From contig NZ_FOSZ01000003.1 in assembly GCF_900114415.1 (NCBI RefSeq), positions 124,001-188,000 on the forward strand: a stretch of DNA of 64,000 bases, given 5' to 3'. Of the stretch, positions 19,258 to 28,467 are shown piece by piece (position 1 is the first letter of the stretch; each line of letters starts with the position of its first letter). This DNA is from Shimia haliotis. GTDB taxonomy: Bacteria > Pseudomonadota > Alphaproteobacteria > Rhodobacterales > Rhodobacteraceae. The notes under the pieces are model-generated. The model was given only the letters and a program-made list of their open reading frames with translations, made no database searches and was not told the origin of the DNA. Both the position numbers and the translations under genes were made by a program.

Positions 19258-19271
19258 TAACTTTTAGTTAT
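19257..19271. promoter_or_regulatory. LysR-type operator before the formate dehydrogenase operon
   Basis: The arms ATAACT and AGTTAT are perfect inverted repeats around TTT, giving a 15-base T-N11-A site, the classic LysR-family box. It begins on the last base of the LysR stop codon and lies 75 bases before the fdsGB start, followed by an AT-rich stretch. That is where an activator site would stand. Confidence 0.6.
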
Positions 19272-19345
19272 GGTAAATTAAATTTTGCTTGATTGATTAT
19301 TCGTTTCGGTGATGCGACGCTTTCCTATCTTGCAGGGAGGTTAAG

Positions 19346-21037
19346 ATGGCACCACTCGACGATCAAAAAGGCGTTTGGAAGAAAAAAGGCACCGGAAAGT
19401 CCCGCCGCACCCCGAAAGGGCGGCAGGTGGATGATCAGGCGCTGAGCGACGTTCAGGCGTTGTTGGGGGACACCCCGCGTCGGCGTGACCTGCTGATTGA
19501 ATTTTTGCATTTGATTCAAGATGCCTATGGGCATTTGTCCGCTGCCCACATTCGGGCGCTGGCCGAAGAGATGCGACTGGCTCAGGCCGAAATTTATGAA
19601 GTTGCGACCTTCTATGCGCATTTTGATGTGGTGCGAGATGGTGAGACACCTCCGCCTGCGTTGACCATTCGGGTGTGCGAATCATTGTCTTGCGAGTTGG
19701 CTGGTGCCGATCAACTGGCGCAGGCACTGAAAGATGGCGTTGATCCCAAAGACGTGCGGGTTGTGCGTGCGCCTTGTATGGGGCGGTGTGATACCGCGCC
19801 GGTGGTTGAGCTGGGGCACAATCATATTGGACACGCCACGGACGAAAAGGTCGTCGCCGCATTGCATGCGGGTGAAGTGCATCCTGTGGTGCCTGACTAT
19901 CAGGGTTTGGCTGAATACAAGGCTGACGGCGGATATCGCATGCTTAAGCAGTTGCGCGAGCATGGCGATTGGGAAGAGCTTCAGGCGATGATCAGCGAAG
20001 CGGGCCTGCGCGGCCTCGGCGGTGCGGGTTTCCCGTCGGGCACAAAATGGGGCTTTGTGCGAGCCAACCCGGGACCGCGGTTTTTGGCGGTGAACGGCGA
20101 TGAGGGCGAACCTGGCACGTTCAAGGACCGTCATCACCTTGAGCGCAACCCGCATATGTTCCTTGAGGGGATGTTGATTGCGGCATGGGCCGTCGAAGCT
20201 GAGACCTGTTTTGTGTACATGCGCGACGAAAATCCGGGCGTGATCCGGATTTTGCATCGTGAGATTGCAAAGCTCGTCGCCGAGGGGATCGTTTCGGAAG
20301 ACTATATCGACGTCCGCCGAGGGGCTGGCGCATATATCTGTGGCGAAGAGAGCGCCATGATCGAGTCAATTGAAGGCAAGCGTGGTTTGCCGCGCCACCG
20401 CCCACCGTTTGTGGCGCAGGTGGGGGTCTTTGGAAAACCGACGCTCGTGCACAACGTCGAGTCGCTTTATTGGGTGGCGCGGATCGCGCGGTTCGGTCCG
20501 GAAGTCCTGAATTCCGTTGAGAAGAACGGCCGCACCGGATTGCGCAACTACTCTGTGTCGGGCCGCGTGAAACATCCGAGCGTCTATTTGTTGCCGGCTG
20601 GGTCGACGATTCTTGACGTGATCGAGGCCGCCGGAGGGATGGTCGACGGGCATGAGTTCAAAGCGTATCAACCGGGTGGACCGTCGTCTGGGCTTTTGCC
20701 TGCGTCGCTGAATGATGTGCCGTTGGATTTCGACACCCTGCAGCCGCATGGCACGTTTATTGGCTCGGCCGCAGTTGTGGTCCTGTCGGATAAGGACAGC
20801 GCGAAAGAGGCGGCCCTCAATATGCTGCGGTTCTTTGAAGACGAAAGCTGTGGTCAGTGTACGCCGTGTCGGACCGGTTGCGAGAAGGCGGTGAAGCTGA
20901 TGCAGGCGGACAGCTGGGATCAGCCGTTGCTTGAAGATCTATGTCAGGTGATGAGCGATGCCTCGATCTGTGGATTGGGCCAAGCGGCACCAAACCCGAT
21001 CAGGTTGGTGATGAAGCATTTCGGGGAGGAAGTGTGA
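19346..21037 (+). CDS. NAD-dependent formate dehydrogenase, fused gamma/beta (FdsG-FdsB) subunit
   Basis: A 563-residue fusion of a NuoE-like and a NuoF-like module. The N-terminal module (about 20-150) has the 2Fe-2S cysteines of CESLSC and APCMGRC. The NuoF-like module has the FMN/NAD-binding segments GLRGLGGAGFPSGTKW and NGDEGEPGTFKDR. It ends with the 4Fe-4S motif ESCGQCTPCRTGCEKAV. It takes electrons from FdsA and reduces NAD+. ATG 19346 has GGGAGG five bases upstream. Its stop overlaps the fdsA start as TGATG. In several other bacteria FdsG and FdsB are separate proteins. Confidence 0.93.
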   Translation: MAPLDDQKGVWKKKGTGKSRRTPKGRQVDDQALSDVQALLGDTPRRRDLLIEFLHLIQDAYGHLSAAHIRALAEEMRLAQAEIYEVATFYAHFDVVRDGETPPPALTIRVCESLSCELAGADQLAQALKDGVDPKDVRVVRAPCMGRCDTAPVVELGHNHIGHATDEKVVAALHAGEVHPVVPDYQGLAEYKADGGYRMLKQLREHGDWEELQAMISEAGLRGLGGAGFPSGTKWGFVRANPGPRFLAVNGDEGEPGTFKDRHHLERNPHMFLEGMLIAAWAVEAETCFVYMRDENPGVIRILHREIAKLVAEGIVSEDYIDVRRGAGAYICGEESAMIESIEGKRGLPRHRPPFVAQVGVFGKPTLVHNVESLYWVARIARFGPEVLNSVEKNGRTGLRNYSVSGRVKHPSVYLLPAGSTILDVIEAAGGMVDGHEFKAYQPGGPSSGLLPASLNDVPLDFDTLQPHGTFIGSAAVVVLSDKDSAKEAALNMLRFFEDESCGQCTPCRTGCEKAVKLMQADSWDQPLLEDLCQVMSDASICGLGQAAPNPIRLVMKHFGEEV

Positions 21038-23820
21038 TGGCTGACGGAGCACGCATTGATATGGTGACTTTTTCGCTGAACGGTGAAGACGTAACCGTGC
21101 CCGAGGGCACAACAATTTGGGACGCTGCGAACGGTAAGGGGTTTGTGATTCCGCACCTGTGCCACAAGCCGGCGAAAGGATACCGCCCCGACGGCAATTG
21201 CCGCGCTTGTATGGTCGAGGTCGAAGGCGAGCGGACGCTGGTGGCGTCTTGTATCCGCGAGGCCTCTGACGGCATGGTTGTGAAGACCGAGAGCGAACGG
21301 GCCACCAAGGCGCGTGAGATGGTTCTTGAGCTGTTGGTGGCGGATCAGCCCGAGGTCAAGCACGACGCGTCCAGCCATTTCTGGAACATGGCCGAAAGCG
21401 CCGGTGTTGAGGAAAGCCGCTTTCCGGCCAAGGAAGCCGAACGCGTACCGCTGTTGGACAACAGCCACGTGGCGATGAGTGTCAATCTTGATGCCTGCAT
21501 CCACTGTAATCTCTGTGTGCGGGCCTGCCGCGAGGTGCAGGTCAATGATGTGATCGGCATGAGCGGGCGCAACAACACAGCCAAGATCGTGTTCGACCAG
21601 GATGACGCCATGGGCGCCTCCTCCTGTGTGGCTTGTGGTGAATGTGTCCAAGCCTGCCCGACCGGCGCTTTGATGCCGGCGACCGTGGTGGATGAAACCG
21701 GCGCGGGGGACAGCTCGGACTATGATCGAGAAGTGAAAAGCGTCTGCCCCTATTGCGGTGTGGGCTGCCAGATCAGTTTCAAGGTCAAAGACGACAAGAT
21801 CAAATATGTCGAAGGCATAGACGGGCCGGCGAACGAAAACCGCCTGTGTGTCAAAGGCCGGTTCGGGTTTGATTATATCGACCACCCGCATCGCCTGACA
21901 AAACCGCTGATCCGCCGCGAAGACGCGCCGGCGAAGGGGTTGAACGTCGATCCGGGTAATCTGATGACGCATTTCCGCGAAGCATCGTGGGATGAGGCGT
22001 TGGACTTTGCCGCCGGTGGCATGGCGCGTTTGCGCGCGGAAAAAGGCACGAACATTGCCGGATTTGGCTCTGCGAAGTGCTCCAACGAGGAAGCCTATCT
22101 GTTCCAGAAACTGATCCGTCAGGGGTTTGGCCACAACAATGTCGACCACTGTACGCGTCTTTGCCATGCGTCCTCTGTGGCGGCGTTGTTGGAGAACGTG
22201 GGCTCCGGCGCGGTGACTGCGACGTTCAACGAGATCGAGAACGCCGATGTGGCGATTGCGATTGGCTGTAACCCCATCGAGAACCACCCTGTGGCGGCGA
22301 CCTACTTCAAGCAGTTCGCCAAACGCGGCGGCAAGCTGATTGTCTGTGATCCACGCGGCGTGGGCCTTGGGCGGCATGCGAGCCACAAGTTGCAGTTCAA
22401 GCCAGGCGCGGATGTGTCGATGCTCAACGCGATCATGCATGTGATCGTCGAAGAAGAGCTTTATGACGAGGCCTACATCAGCCAGTTCACCGAGAACTGG
22501 GAGGAGATGAAGGCGCATCTGAAGGACTTCAGTCCCGAGGCAATGGAGCCGATCTGTGGCATTGAGCCGGAGCTGCTGCGCGATGCGGCGCGGACCTTTG
22601 CCAAGGGCAAAGCGGGCATGATTTTCTGGGGTATGGGTGTGTCTCAGCACATCCACGGCACCGACAATGCGCGTTGCCTGATCTCGTTGGCGCTGATGAC
22701 TGGCAATGTCGGTAAGCCGGGTGCGGGTCTGCACCCGCTGCGCGGGCAAAACAACGTACAGGGCGCGTCGGATGCGGGCCTGATCCCGATGTTCCTGCCG
22801 GACTATCAGTCTGTGATGGATGACGGTGTGCGCTCGGCATTCACCGATGTCTGGCAGTCGGAGGACTTCTCCAGCCAGAAGGGTCTGACCGTGGTGGAGA
22901 TCATGCATGCGATCCATGATGGCGACATCAAGGGCATGTATATTCTGGGCGAAAACCCGGCGATGTCGGATCCCGATGTCGATCACGCTCGCGCCGCTTT
23001 GGCTAAGCTGGAGCATCTGGTGGTGCAGGACATCTTCCTGACCGAAACCGCGAACTATGCGGATGTGATCCTGCCAAGCTCGGCTTGGTATGAAAAGTCC
23101 GGCACCGTGACCAACACCAACCGTCAGGTGCAGATGGGGCGGCCGGTCACGGCGCCTCCGGGGGAGGCCAAAGAAGACTGGTGGATTGAGGTCGAACTTG
23201 CCAAGCGGCTGGGCCTGAATTGGTCCTACACCCATCCCAAAGAGGTGTTTGCGGAGATGAAGCTCAACATGGGCTCGCTCGATAACATCACATGGGAGCG
23301 GCTTGAGGGCGAGGCGGTGACCTATCCGTCGCTTTCACCCGAAGACCCCGGTCAGGCGATTGTGTTTGGTGACGGCTTTCCTCGGGACAACAACCGTGCT
23401 CGGTTTACGCCTGCGTCCGTCATTCCGCCGGATGAAACCCCGGACGCGGACTATCCTTTTGTGCTGATCACAGGACGTCAGTTGGAGCACTGGCACACAG
23501 GGTCGATGACACGCCGTGCCAGCACGTTGGATGCGTTGGAACCGGAGGCGAACTGTTCTCTGCATCCGTCGACCCTGCGCAAGTTGGGCGTGGAACCGGG
23601 TGGCTATATTGCGTTGTCGACCCGTCGCGGTACGGTCACGGTGATGGCGCGTGCAGACCGCGCGGTGGCGCCGGACAACGTGTTCCTGCCTTTTGCTTAT
23701 GTCGAGGCGGCGGCGAACATCCTGACCAATGCAGCGCTCGATCCCTATGGCAAAATCCCCGAGTTCAAATTCTCCGCGGTGCGTGTGGAGAAGGCCGAAA
23801 CGCCGGTTGCGGCGGAATAG
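21037..23820 (+). CDS. Formate dehydrogenase alpha subunit, molybdenum type (FdsA)
   Basis: A 927-residue catalytic subunit. The N-terminal 2Fe-2S domain has CHKPAKGYRPDGNCRACMVE. Two 4Fe-4S motifs follow (CIHCNLCVRAC and CVACGECVQACP), then CPYCGVGC, which opens the bis-MGD molybdopterin domain. The metal ligand is C376, followed by His377 in DHCTRLCHAS, so this is a cysteine rather than a selenocysteine enzyme. It oxidises formate to CO2 in the cytoplasm and passes electrons to the fused FdsGB protein. The start is coupled to fdsGB. No fdsC (fdhD-like) or fdsD gene follows in the window; a terminator closes the operon. Confidence 0.96.
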   Translation: MADGARIDMVTFSLNGEDVTVPEGTTIWDAANGKGFVIPHLCHKPAKGYRPDGNCRACMVEVEGERTLVASCIREASDGMVVKTESERATKAREMVLELLVADQPEVKHDASSHFWNMAESAGVEESRFPAKEAERVPLLDNSHVAMSVNLDACIHCNLCVRACREVQVNDVIGMSGRNNTAKIVFDQDDAMGASSCVACGECVQACPTGALMPATVVDETGAGDSSDYDREVKSVCPYCGVGCQISFKVKDDKIKYVEGIDGPANENRLCVKGRFGFDYIDHPHRLTKPLIRREDAPAKGLNVDPGNLMTHFREASWDEALDFAAGGMARLRAEKGTNIAGFGSAKCSNEEAYLFQKLIRQGFGHNNVDHCTRLCHASSVAALLENVGSGAVTATFNEIENADVAIAIGCNPIENHPVAATYFKQFAKRGGKLIVCDPRGVGLGRHASHKLQFKPGADVSMLNAIMHVIVEEELYDEAYISQFTENWEEMKAHLKDFSPEAMEPICGIEPELLRDAARTFAKGKAGMIFWGMGVSQHIHGTDNARCLISLALMTGNVGKPGAGLHPLRGQNNVQGASDAGLIPMFLPDYQSVMDDGVRSAFTDVWQSEDFSSQKGLTVVEIMHAIHDGDIKGMYILGENPAMSDPDVDHARAALAKLEHLVVQDIFLTETANYADVILPSSAWYEKSGTVTNTNRQVQMGRPVTAPPGEAKEDWWIEVELAKRLGLNWSYTHPKEVFAEMKLNMGSLDNITWERLEGEAVTYPSLSPEDPGQAIVFGDGFPRDNNRARFTPASVIPPDETPDADYPFVLITGRQLEHWHTGSMTRRASTLDALEPEANCSLHPSTLRKLGVEPGGYIALSTRRGTVTVMARADRAVAPDNVFLPFAYVEAAANILTNAALDPYGKIPEFKFSAVRVEKAETPVAAE

Positions 23821-23825
23821 AATGA

Positions 23826-23866
23826 ACTCCGGTGGTGAGGCGTTTGTGACGCTTCGCCACCGGAGT
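23826..23866 (+). terminator. Terminator hairpin after fdsA
   Basis: The arms at 23826-23842 (ACTCCGGTGGTGAGGCG) and 23850-23866 (CGCTTCGCCACCGGAGT) form a 17-bp stem with two imperfect pairs and a seven-base loop. It starts six bases after the stop. Only CCCCTTT follows, so termination may be partial. A second bulged hairpin lies at about 23909-23934. The remainder up to 24037 shows nothing recognisable. Confidence 0.65.
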
Positions 23867-24037
23867 CCCCTTTGGACGCAGTAACCCCTTAGCCACGACC
23901 AAAGCAAAGTCAGGACGCAAGGTTTGCGCCTGACAGGCTTAGGCGTAGTGGATTTTTACGCCGCTGCAAAGTATTTTGTTTGAGTCGTGAATTAAATGGC
24001 GTTGTCAAGGCGTGCAGGGGCCGAACACCCCACGCGA

Positions 24038-24652
24038 TCAGTCACTTGGCGTTGTCGTGATCATGCTTTCACGTGTGGCGAAGTCCTCAAACCATGTGGC
24101 AAGCGCTTCACGGCCACTCCGCCAGTCGCGGTCTCCATGGCGAAAATCAAGATAGCCAAGCGCACAGCCCACCGCGATCTGTCCCATATCCAGCGGGCCG
24201 TGCAGATGGCTCATCCAGCGGTCATTGAGCGCATCTAGGGCACCGGCGACTTTGCCCCATTGCGCCTCGAGCCAATCGTCAAAGACGATTTCGGCAGGAC
24301 GCAGGCGCTTTTCATATACAATAAGCACTGCGGACTCGAGGATACCGTCGGCGGTGGCTTCGAGTGTCAGAACATCCCAAAGCCGGTCTTCGGGATATAG
24401 ATCGGCGCCGGCACGCGCCACCAGATAGCGGCAGATCACGCGGCTGTCGTAGATCGCAGGACCATCGGGACGCACAAGCGCGGGAATTTTGCCAAGCGGG
24501 TTGGCGGCAGCGGCCTCGTCCGCGGTGGAGAGCGCAGTGGTATGCACCCGCACAAGGTCGACGTCGTCGGTTTGCTCTGTTTCCGCGAGGGTCACGCGGA
24601 CCTTGCGGACAAAGGGCGAGGCAGGGGAATGGATCAGTTGCAGACGGGACAT
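24038..24652 (-). CDS. Glutathione S-transferase family protein
   Basis: A 204-residue cytoplasmic protein with an N-terminal thioredoxin-like domain. SPASPFVRKVRV (residues about 9-20) is the glutathione-site Ser/Cys region of bacterial GSTs, NPLGKIPALV carries the cis-proline, and YDSRVICRYL is the gamma-glutamyl-binding segment. An all-alpha C-terminal domain follows. The substrate is unknown. The start at 24652 lies three bases after the stop of the PaiB-like gene, so the two form a small operon. Confidence 0.9.
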   Translation of the reverse strand: MSRLQLIHSPASPFVRKVRVTLAETEQTDDVDLVRVHTTALSTADEAAAANPLGKIPALVRPDGPAIYDSRVICRYLVARAGADLYPEDRLWDVLTLEATADGILESAVLIVYEKRLRPAEIVFDDWLEAQWGKVAGALDALNDRWMSHLHGPLDMGQIAVGCALGYLDFRHGDRDWRSGREALATWFEDFATRESMITTTPSD

Positions 24653-24655
24653 GGT

Positions 24656-25291
24656 TTATTCCTTGGTGGGATCTGAAAAGGACGATTGCATCAGCGCGGC
24701 AAGTTCGGCGGTGTGGCTGCCAACCGACTGTGTGGCCATGTGGCGCGCGGCGGCATGGCGCGCCTCGCTCGGTTTGTTTTGACCTAGTTTCCAAGTGCCC
24801 TGCACATCCTCGATATGCAGGCGGAAGGGTTGAATCATCCGCAGCATGCGATGGAACGCCTCGGCATCCATTTTGTCTCGTGTCCACGGGGATTTGGGCA
24901 GTAGCTGTGCCTCAAAATGCGCGGAAAGACGATCCAGCAGATCAGGCAAGTCATCTTGCGGCAATGGCGCAAGCGTGCCGGTCAGATGCACCGCGACATA
25001 GTTCCAAGTCGGCACCTGATCGTCGATTTCGTACCAGTCCGGGCTGACATAGCTGTCAGGTCCCGAAACGACGAGGCGGGCTGGCATTGGCTCGCTTAGG
25101 GCCCGTGCCATCGGGTTGGAGCGCACCAGATGCAGGTCGGCGACAGCGCCGTCCTCGGTGAGCAGGAACGGAACGTGGGAAATCAGTGGCGCTTGCTCAG
25201 CAGACAGCGCCAGAACGCCAAAGCCCCGCTCGCGGGCGAAGACAAGATTGTGTGCTGTTTCGGTGCCTCTGAAGGCGGGATTGGGGTGCAT
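24656..25291 (-). CDS. FMN-binding negative regulator family protein (PaiB-like)
   Basis: A 211-residue split-barrel flavin-binding protein. The family start MHPNPAFR is seen at ATG 25291, with AAAGG seven bases upstream. Other matches are SHVPFLLTEDG, HLVRSNPMAR, YVSPDWYE and VPTWNYVAVH, the last being the FMN-contact region, plus a C-terminal W-K-L-GQNK segment. The name comes from Bacillus PaiB, a sporulation and protease repressor; a regulatory role here is uncertain, and it may be an FMN enzyme. It is translated just before the GST gene. Confidence 0.85.
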   Translation of the reverse strand: MHPNPAFRGTETAHNLVFARERGFGVLALSAEQAPLISHVPFLLTEDGAVADLHLVRSNPMARALSEPMPARLVVSGPDSYVSPDWYEIDDQVPTWNYVAVHLTGTLAPLPQDDLPDLLDRLSAHFEAQLLPKSPWTRDKMDAEAFHRMLRMIQPFRLHIEDVQGTWKLGQNKPSEARHAAARHMATQSVGSHTAELAALMQSSFSDPTKE

Positions 25292-25411
25292 CGCAAGGCC
25301 TTTGGTCAAGTCGGCAGGATGGTGCAGCGGACAAAGGCGCAAGGCAACACGCAAATGCTGATGGTGGTCTTAAGCGATGCTGATTCAAAGGCGTCCCCTG
25401 CGTCGCGCTGA

Positions 25412-26053
25412 CTACGGCTGCGTGATGGTGTCTTTGAGAATTGTGGGCGCATCCCCTTCGGCCCATTTCGGCAGCTTTGGCATGATGGTGGCGAACAGGT
25501 CGCTTACGAGGAAGGTGTCCACCCAGCCCGCCAGATGCGGTCCCGCGTCGGCGTCAAAACGGGCTTTGTCGATAAATGCGAACTGGCGCACAAACGGCAG
25601 GATCGCCATGTCGGCAAGGCTGACACGCGCACCAAACAAGTGACCCTTGGCAAGCTGCGGCTCCAACTGGGCCAAAAAGGCCATGGCCGCAGCGCGGCTG
25701 TCTTCGCGATCGTGATCCGGATAACGGGTGTGATACTTGGTGCGGTCCAAGGCCTGTTTGAAGGGGCCGTCGGCCTCCGCTATCAGGGCATGTCCCGCCT
25801 TTGGCATGGTAAGCCAGCCTTCGGGATCGTTTTGTTCTAGGGCCCAAATCATCACGTCGAGGCTTTCGTCGATCACCCTGTCATCGTGCTGCAAACACGG
25901 CACCGTTGCGCTGGGCGACACCTCAAGAAAGGCCGGAGCCTTGTCTCGTAAAACGACCTCGCGCAGCTCGACCGCAATCCCTGACACCGATACGGCCAGT
26001 CGCGCCCGCATCGCATAGGGGCAGCGGCGAAAGCTGTAGAGGATCGGCATCAT
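25412..26053 (-). CDS. Glutathione S-transferase-like protein (CPYA motif)
   Basis: A 213-residue protein with the thioredoxin fold start YSFRRCPYAMRARLA, where CPYA replaces the usual Ser/Tyr glutathione site, and SATVPCLQHDD with the cis-proline. The C-terminal half is alpha-helical with the ADMAILPFVRQFAFID segment. The motif resembles omega-type or YfcG/GstB-like thiol transferases, so deglutathionylation is possible but unproven. ATG 26053 and ATG 26050 are both possible starts. It lies 67 bases after mtaB on the same strand. Confidence 0.85.
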   Translation of the reverse strand: MMPILYSFRRCPYAMRARLAVSVSGIAVELREVVLRDKAPAFLEVSPSATVPCLQHDDRVIDESLDVMIWALEQNDPEGWLTMPKAGHALIAEADGPFKQALDRTKYHTRYPDHDREDSRAAAMAFLAQLEPQLAKGHLFGARVSLADMAILPFVRQFAFIDKARFDADAGPHLAGWVDTFLVSDLFATIMPKLPKWAEGDAPTILKDTITQP

Positions 26054-26120
26054 GGTCTCTTTTGTTCCTCAAATAATTTGGGAGGCTGGGGATGATGCCC
26101 CAGCCGGACCTGAAGAAAAT

Positions 26121-27389
26121 TCACGCCACGAGCTGAGTGCCGCGCAGGTCGAGAATGGGCGCGGTCACGATGGCGCCCTCGTTCTGCGGGGTGTCAAACG
26201 TCACTTCGGTGAATTGCTCGGTGCGGCCCATATGTGGGTTTTCCATCAGAATGTGATGGGTTTTTCCCAATTGCGTCTTCAGATGCGCAGAGACCTGTAC
26301 CTCACCCGCCGCCCGCAGGCGCGCGGCGCGCTCTTTGATGATTTTGCCGTTCACCTGCGTCGGGATCTTCGCGGCCGGTGTGCCTTCGCGCTTTGAATAG
26401 GGGAAAACGTGCAGCCATGTCAGGTCGCAGTCTTCTACCAGTTTCAACGAGTTCTCAAAATGCGCGTCGGTTTCGGTCGGGAACCCTGCAATGATGTCCG
26501 CGCCATAGGTCATATCGGGGCGCAGTTTTTTAGCGTCTTCGCAGAAGCGGATTGCGTCATCGCGCAGGTGGCGACGCTTCATGCGCTTTAGGATCAGGTC
26601 GTCGCCGTGTTGCAAGCTGAGATGTAGATGCGGCATCAAGCGCGGTTCGGTGGCGATTGCCATCATCAGGTTTTCATCCACCTCGATGCTGTCGATCGAG
26701 CTGATCCGCAGGCGTGGCAGGTCGGGCACCAGTTTCAGGATTCGCATCACCAGATCGCCGAGTTTCGGCGTGGCGGGCAGGTCGGCGCCCCAAGAGGTGA
26801 GGTCAACGCCGGTCAGCACAACTTCGTTGAAGCCTTTGTCTACGAGCCGTTTGATCTGATCGACCACAACGCCTGCTGGCACCGAGCGCGAGTTTCCGCG
26901 GCCGTAGGGGATGATGCAGAAGGTGCAGCGGTGGTCACAGCCGTTTTGCACCTGCACATAGGCGCGCGAGCGGGTGCCGAAGCCGTCGATCAGATGGCCG
27001 GCGGTCTCGGTGACGGACATGATGTCATCAACCATCACCTTTTCGGTCTGGCCGATGAAATCCGGCCCCTTTGCGATGCCGGCCCAAGTGTCGGGCTGCA
27101 TTTTCTCGGTGTTGCCAACAACCTTGTCGACCTCGTCCATGGCGGCAAAGGTTTCCGGTTCCACCTGTGCGGCACAGCCGGTGACAATTATGTTGGCGTC
27201 GGGGTTTTCACGGCGCAGGCGGCGGATTTCCTGACGGGACTTGCGCACGGCCTCGGCAGTGACGGCGCAGGTGTTCACGATCACCGCGTTCTCCAGACCC
27301 GCGGATTGCGCCATGTCTTTCATCGCCTCTGATTCATAGGAATTCAGGCGGCACCCCAGCGTGGTGAATTTAGGCGGAGCAGCGGTCAT
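26121..27389 (-). CDS. mtaB: tRNA ct6A/t6A37 methylthiotransferase MtaB
   Basis: A 422-residue radical-SAM enzyme that adds a methylthio group to t6A at position 37 of ANN-decoding tRNAs. The N-terminal MTTase domain supplies cysteines in LGCRLNSYES, VNTCAV and TGCAAQV for one 4Fe-4S cluster. The radical-SAM cluster is CDHRCTFCIIPYGRG (about residues 147-161). A C-terminal TRAM-like segment follows. The start overlaps the dapF stop by four bases (ATGA). The nearby tRNA-Lys(UUU) is a substrate of this pathway in other bacteria; the closeness may be chance. Confidence 0.93.
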   Translation of the reverse strand: MTAAPPKFTTLGCRLNSYESEAMKDMAQSAGLENAVIVNTCAVTAEAVRKSRQEIRRLRRENPDANIIVTGCAAQVEPETFAAMDEVDKVVGNTEKMQPDTWAGIAKGPDFIGQTEKVMVDDIMSVTETAGHLIDGFGTRSRAYVQVQNGCDHRCTFCIIPYGRGNSRSVPAGVVVDQIKRLVDKGFNEVVLTGVDLTSWGADLPATPKLGDLVMRILKLVPDLPRLRISSIDSIEVDENLMMAIATEPRLMPHLHLSLQHGDDLILKRMKRRHLRDDAIRFCEDAKKLRPDMTYGADIIAGFPTETDAHFENSLKLVEDCDLTWLHVFPYSKREGTPAAKIPTQVNGKIIKERAARLRAAGEVQVSAHLKTQLGKTHHILMENPHMGRTEQFTEVTFDTPQNEGAIVTAPILDLRGTQLVA

Positions 27390-28222
27390 TTTGCCCGCTC
27401 CAGAAAGGCGGTGGTGAATTCACCGCTCATGACGTGCTCGGTTTTGCCGGTCATCCAGACGCCGTCGTCGCGCCAGTCGATCCAGATGGTGCCGCCGTCG
27501 AGGTCGATTTGCACCTTGCGCCCTGTCAGGCCACGACGGTGTGCGGCGACGGCGGTGGCGCAGCTTGAGGAGCCGGAGGCCAGCGTAATGCCGACACCGC
27601 GTTCCCAAACGCGCATGCGGATGTGGTTGTCACCAACGACCTGTGCGACCTGCACATTGGTGCGTTCAGGATAAAGTACGTGGTGTTCGTGCGTCGCGCC
27701 AAAGACAGACAGGTCCACGGCTTCGGCGTCAGCGACAAAGAACGTGCAGTGCGGGTTGCCCATGCCAGTGGCCGTGGGTGCACCGTCGATGGGCAATTCC
27801 AGCGTGTCCATTTCGCGAGCCAAAGGCACTTCGTGCCAGGCAAGTTGCGGCTGGCCCATGTTCACGGACGTCAGATCGTTGCCTGCGTCGCGGGCATAAA
27901 GGGTTCCGCGATCTGTGGTCAGCGTGAGTGAGTCGGTGCCGGTTTCGTCCATCAGATACCGCGCAATACAGCGGGTGGCATTGCCGCAAGCCGCGGAGGT
28001 GGAGCCATCAGCGTTGTAAAACACCAAGTGCGCATCCGCGTCCGTGCTGGTTTCAATCACGGCAAGTTGGTCAAATCCCACACCTTTTTGCCGGTGGGCA
28101 ATGGCGGTGATCTGATTTTGGGTCAGGTCAAACGAACGCGCACGCGCGTCCACAACGACAAAATCGTTGCCGAGACCATGCATTTTCATGAAGGCCAAAG
28201 AGGTGTTCGCGCGTGTGTTCAT
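27386..28222 (-). CDS. dapF: Diaminopimelate epimerase
   Basis: A 278-residue cofactor-free racemase converting LL- to meso-diaminopimelate for lysine and peptidoglycan synthesis. The substrate-binding start MKMHGLGNDFVVVD is followed by the two catalytic cysteine regions, CGNATRCIARY and SGSSSCATAVAA. Two near-by ATGs exist (28231 and 28222) and neither has a clear ribosome site; the frame stays open to 28303. ATG 28222 gives a length close to the family's 274. It is translationally coupled to mtaB. Confidence 0.95.
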   Translation of the reverse strand: MNTRANTSLAFMKMHGLGNDFVVVDARARSFDLTQNQITAIAHRQKGVGFDQLAVIETSTDADAHLVFYNADGSTSAACGNATRCIARYLMDETGTDSLTLTTDRGTLYARDAGNDLTSVNMGQPQLAWHEVPLAREMDTLELPIDGAPTATGMGNPHCTFFVADAEAVDLSVFGATHEHHVLYPERTNVQVAQVVGDNHIRMRVWERGVGITLASGSSSCATAVAAHRRGLTGRKVQIDLDGGTIWIDWRDDGVWMTGKTEHVMSGEFTTAFLERAK

Positions 28223-28333
28223 TGGGCGCATATACGCCCGTTGAAGATCGGATTCCAGTGGTGTGCATTTTTTCTTGAGAATCGGGTTGACCCCTCTGCG
28301 CACACAGCATAGTTAGCGCTCCACAGACAGAGT

Positions 28334-28409
28334 GGGCCGTTAGCTCAGTTGGTAGAGCAACTGACTTTTAATCAGTGGGTCGTAGGTTCGAATCCTACAC
28401 GGCTCACCA
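28334..28409 (+). tRNA. tRNA-Lys (UUU)
   Basis: A 76-base cloverleaf including the encoded CCA. The acceptor GGGCCGT pairs with ACGGCTC. The D-arm is TAGCTCAGTTGGTAGAGCA, the anticodon stem ACTGA/TCAGT encloses the loop CTTTTAA with anticodon TTT, and the T-arm contains GGTTCGAATCC. Confidence 0.97.
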
Positions 28410-28467
28410 CTGAACCTCCTAAAATGCGTGTGATATCAACATTTCCCGTGCGGGGTGGTGCATGTTT

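Noticed and set aside
20944..23235. A 763-codon minus-strand frame opposite fdsA.
   Set aside because: It is long, but its His/Arg-rich composition is that of an antisense frame, and fdsA explains the DNA fully with all cofactor motifs.
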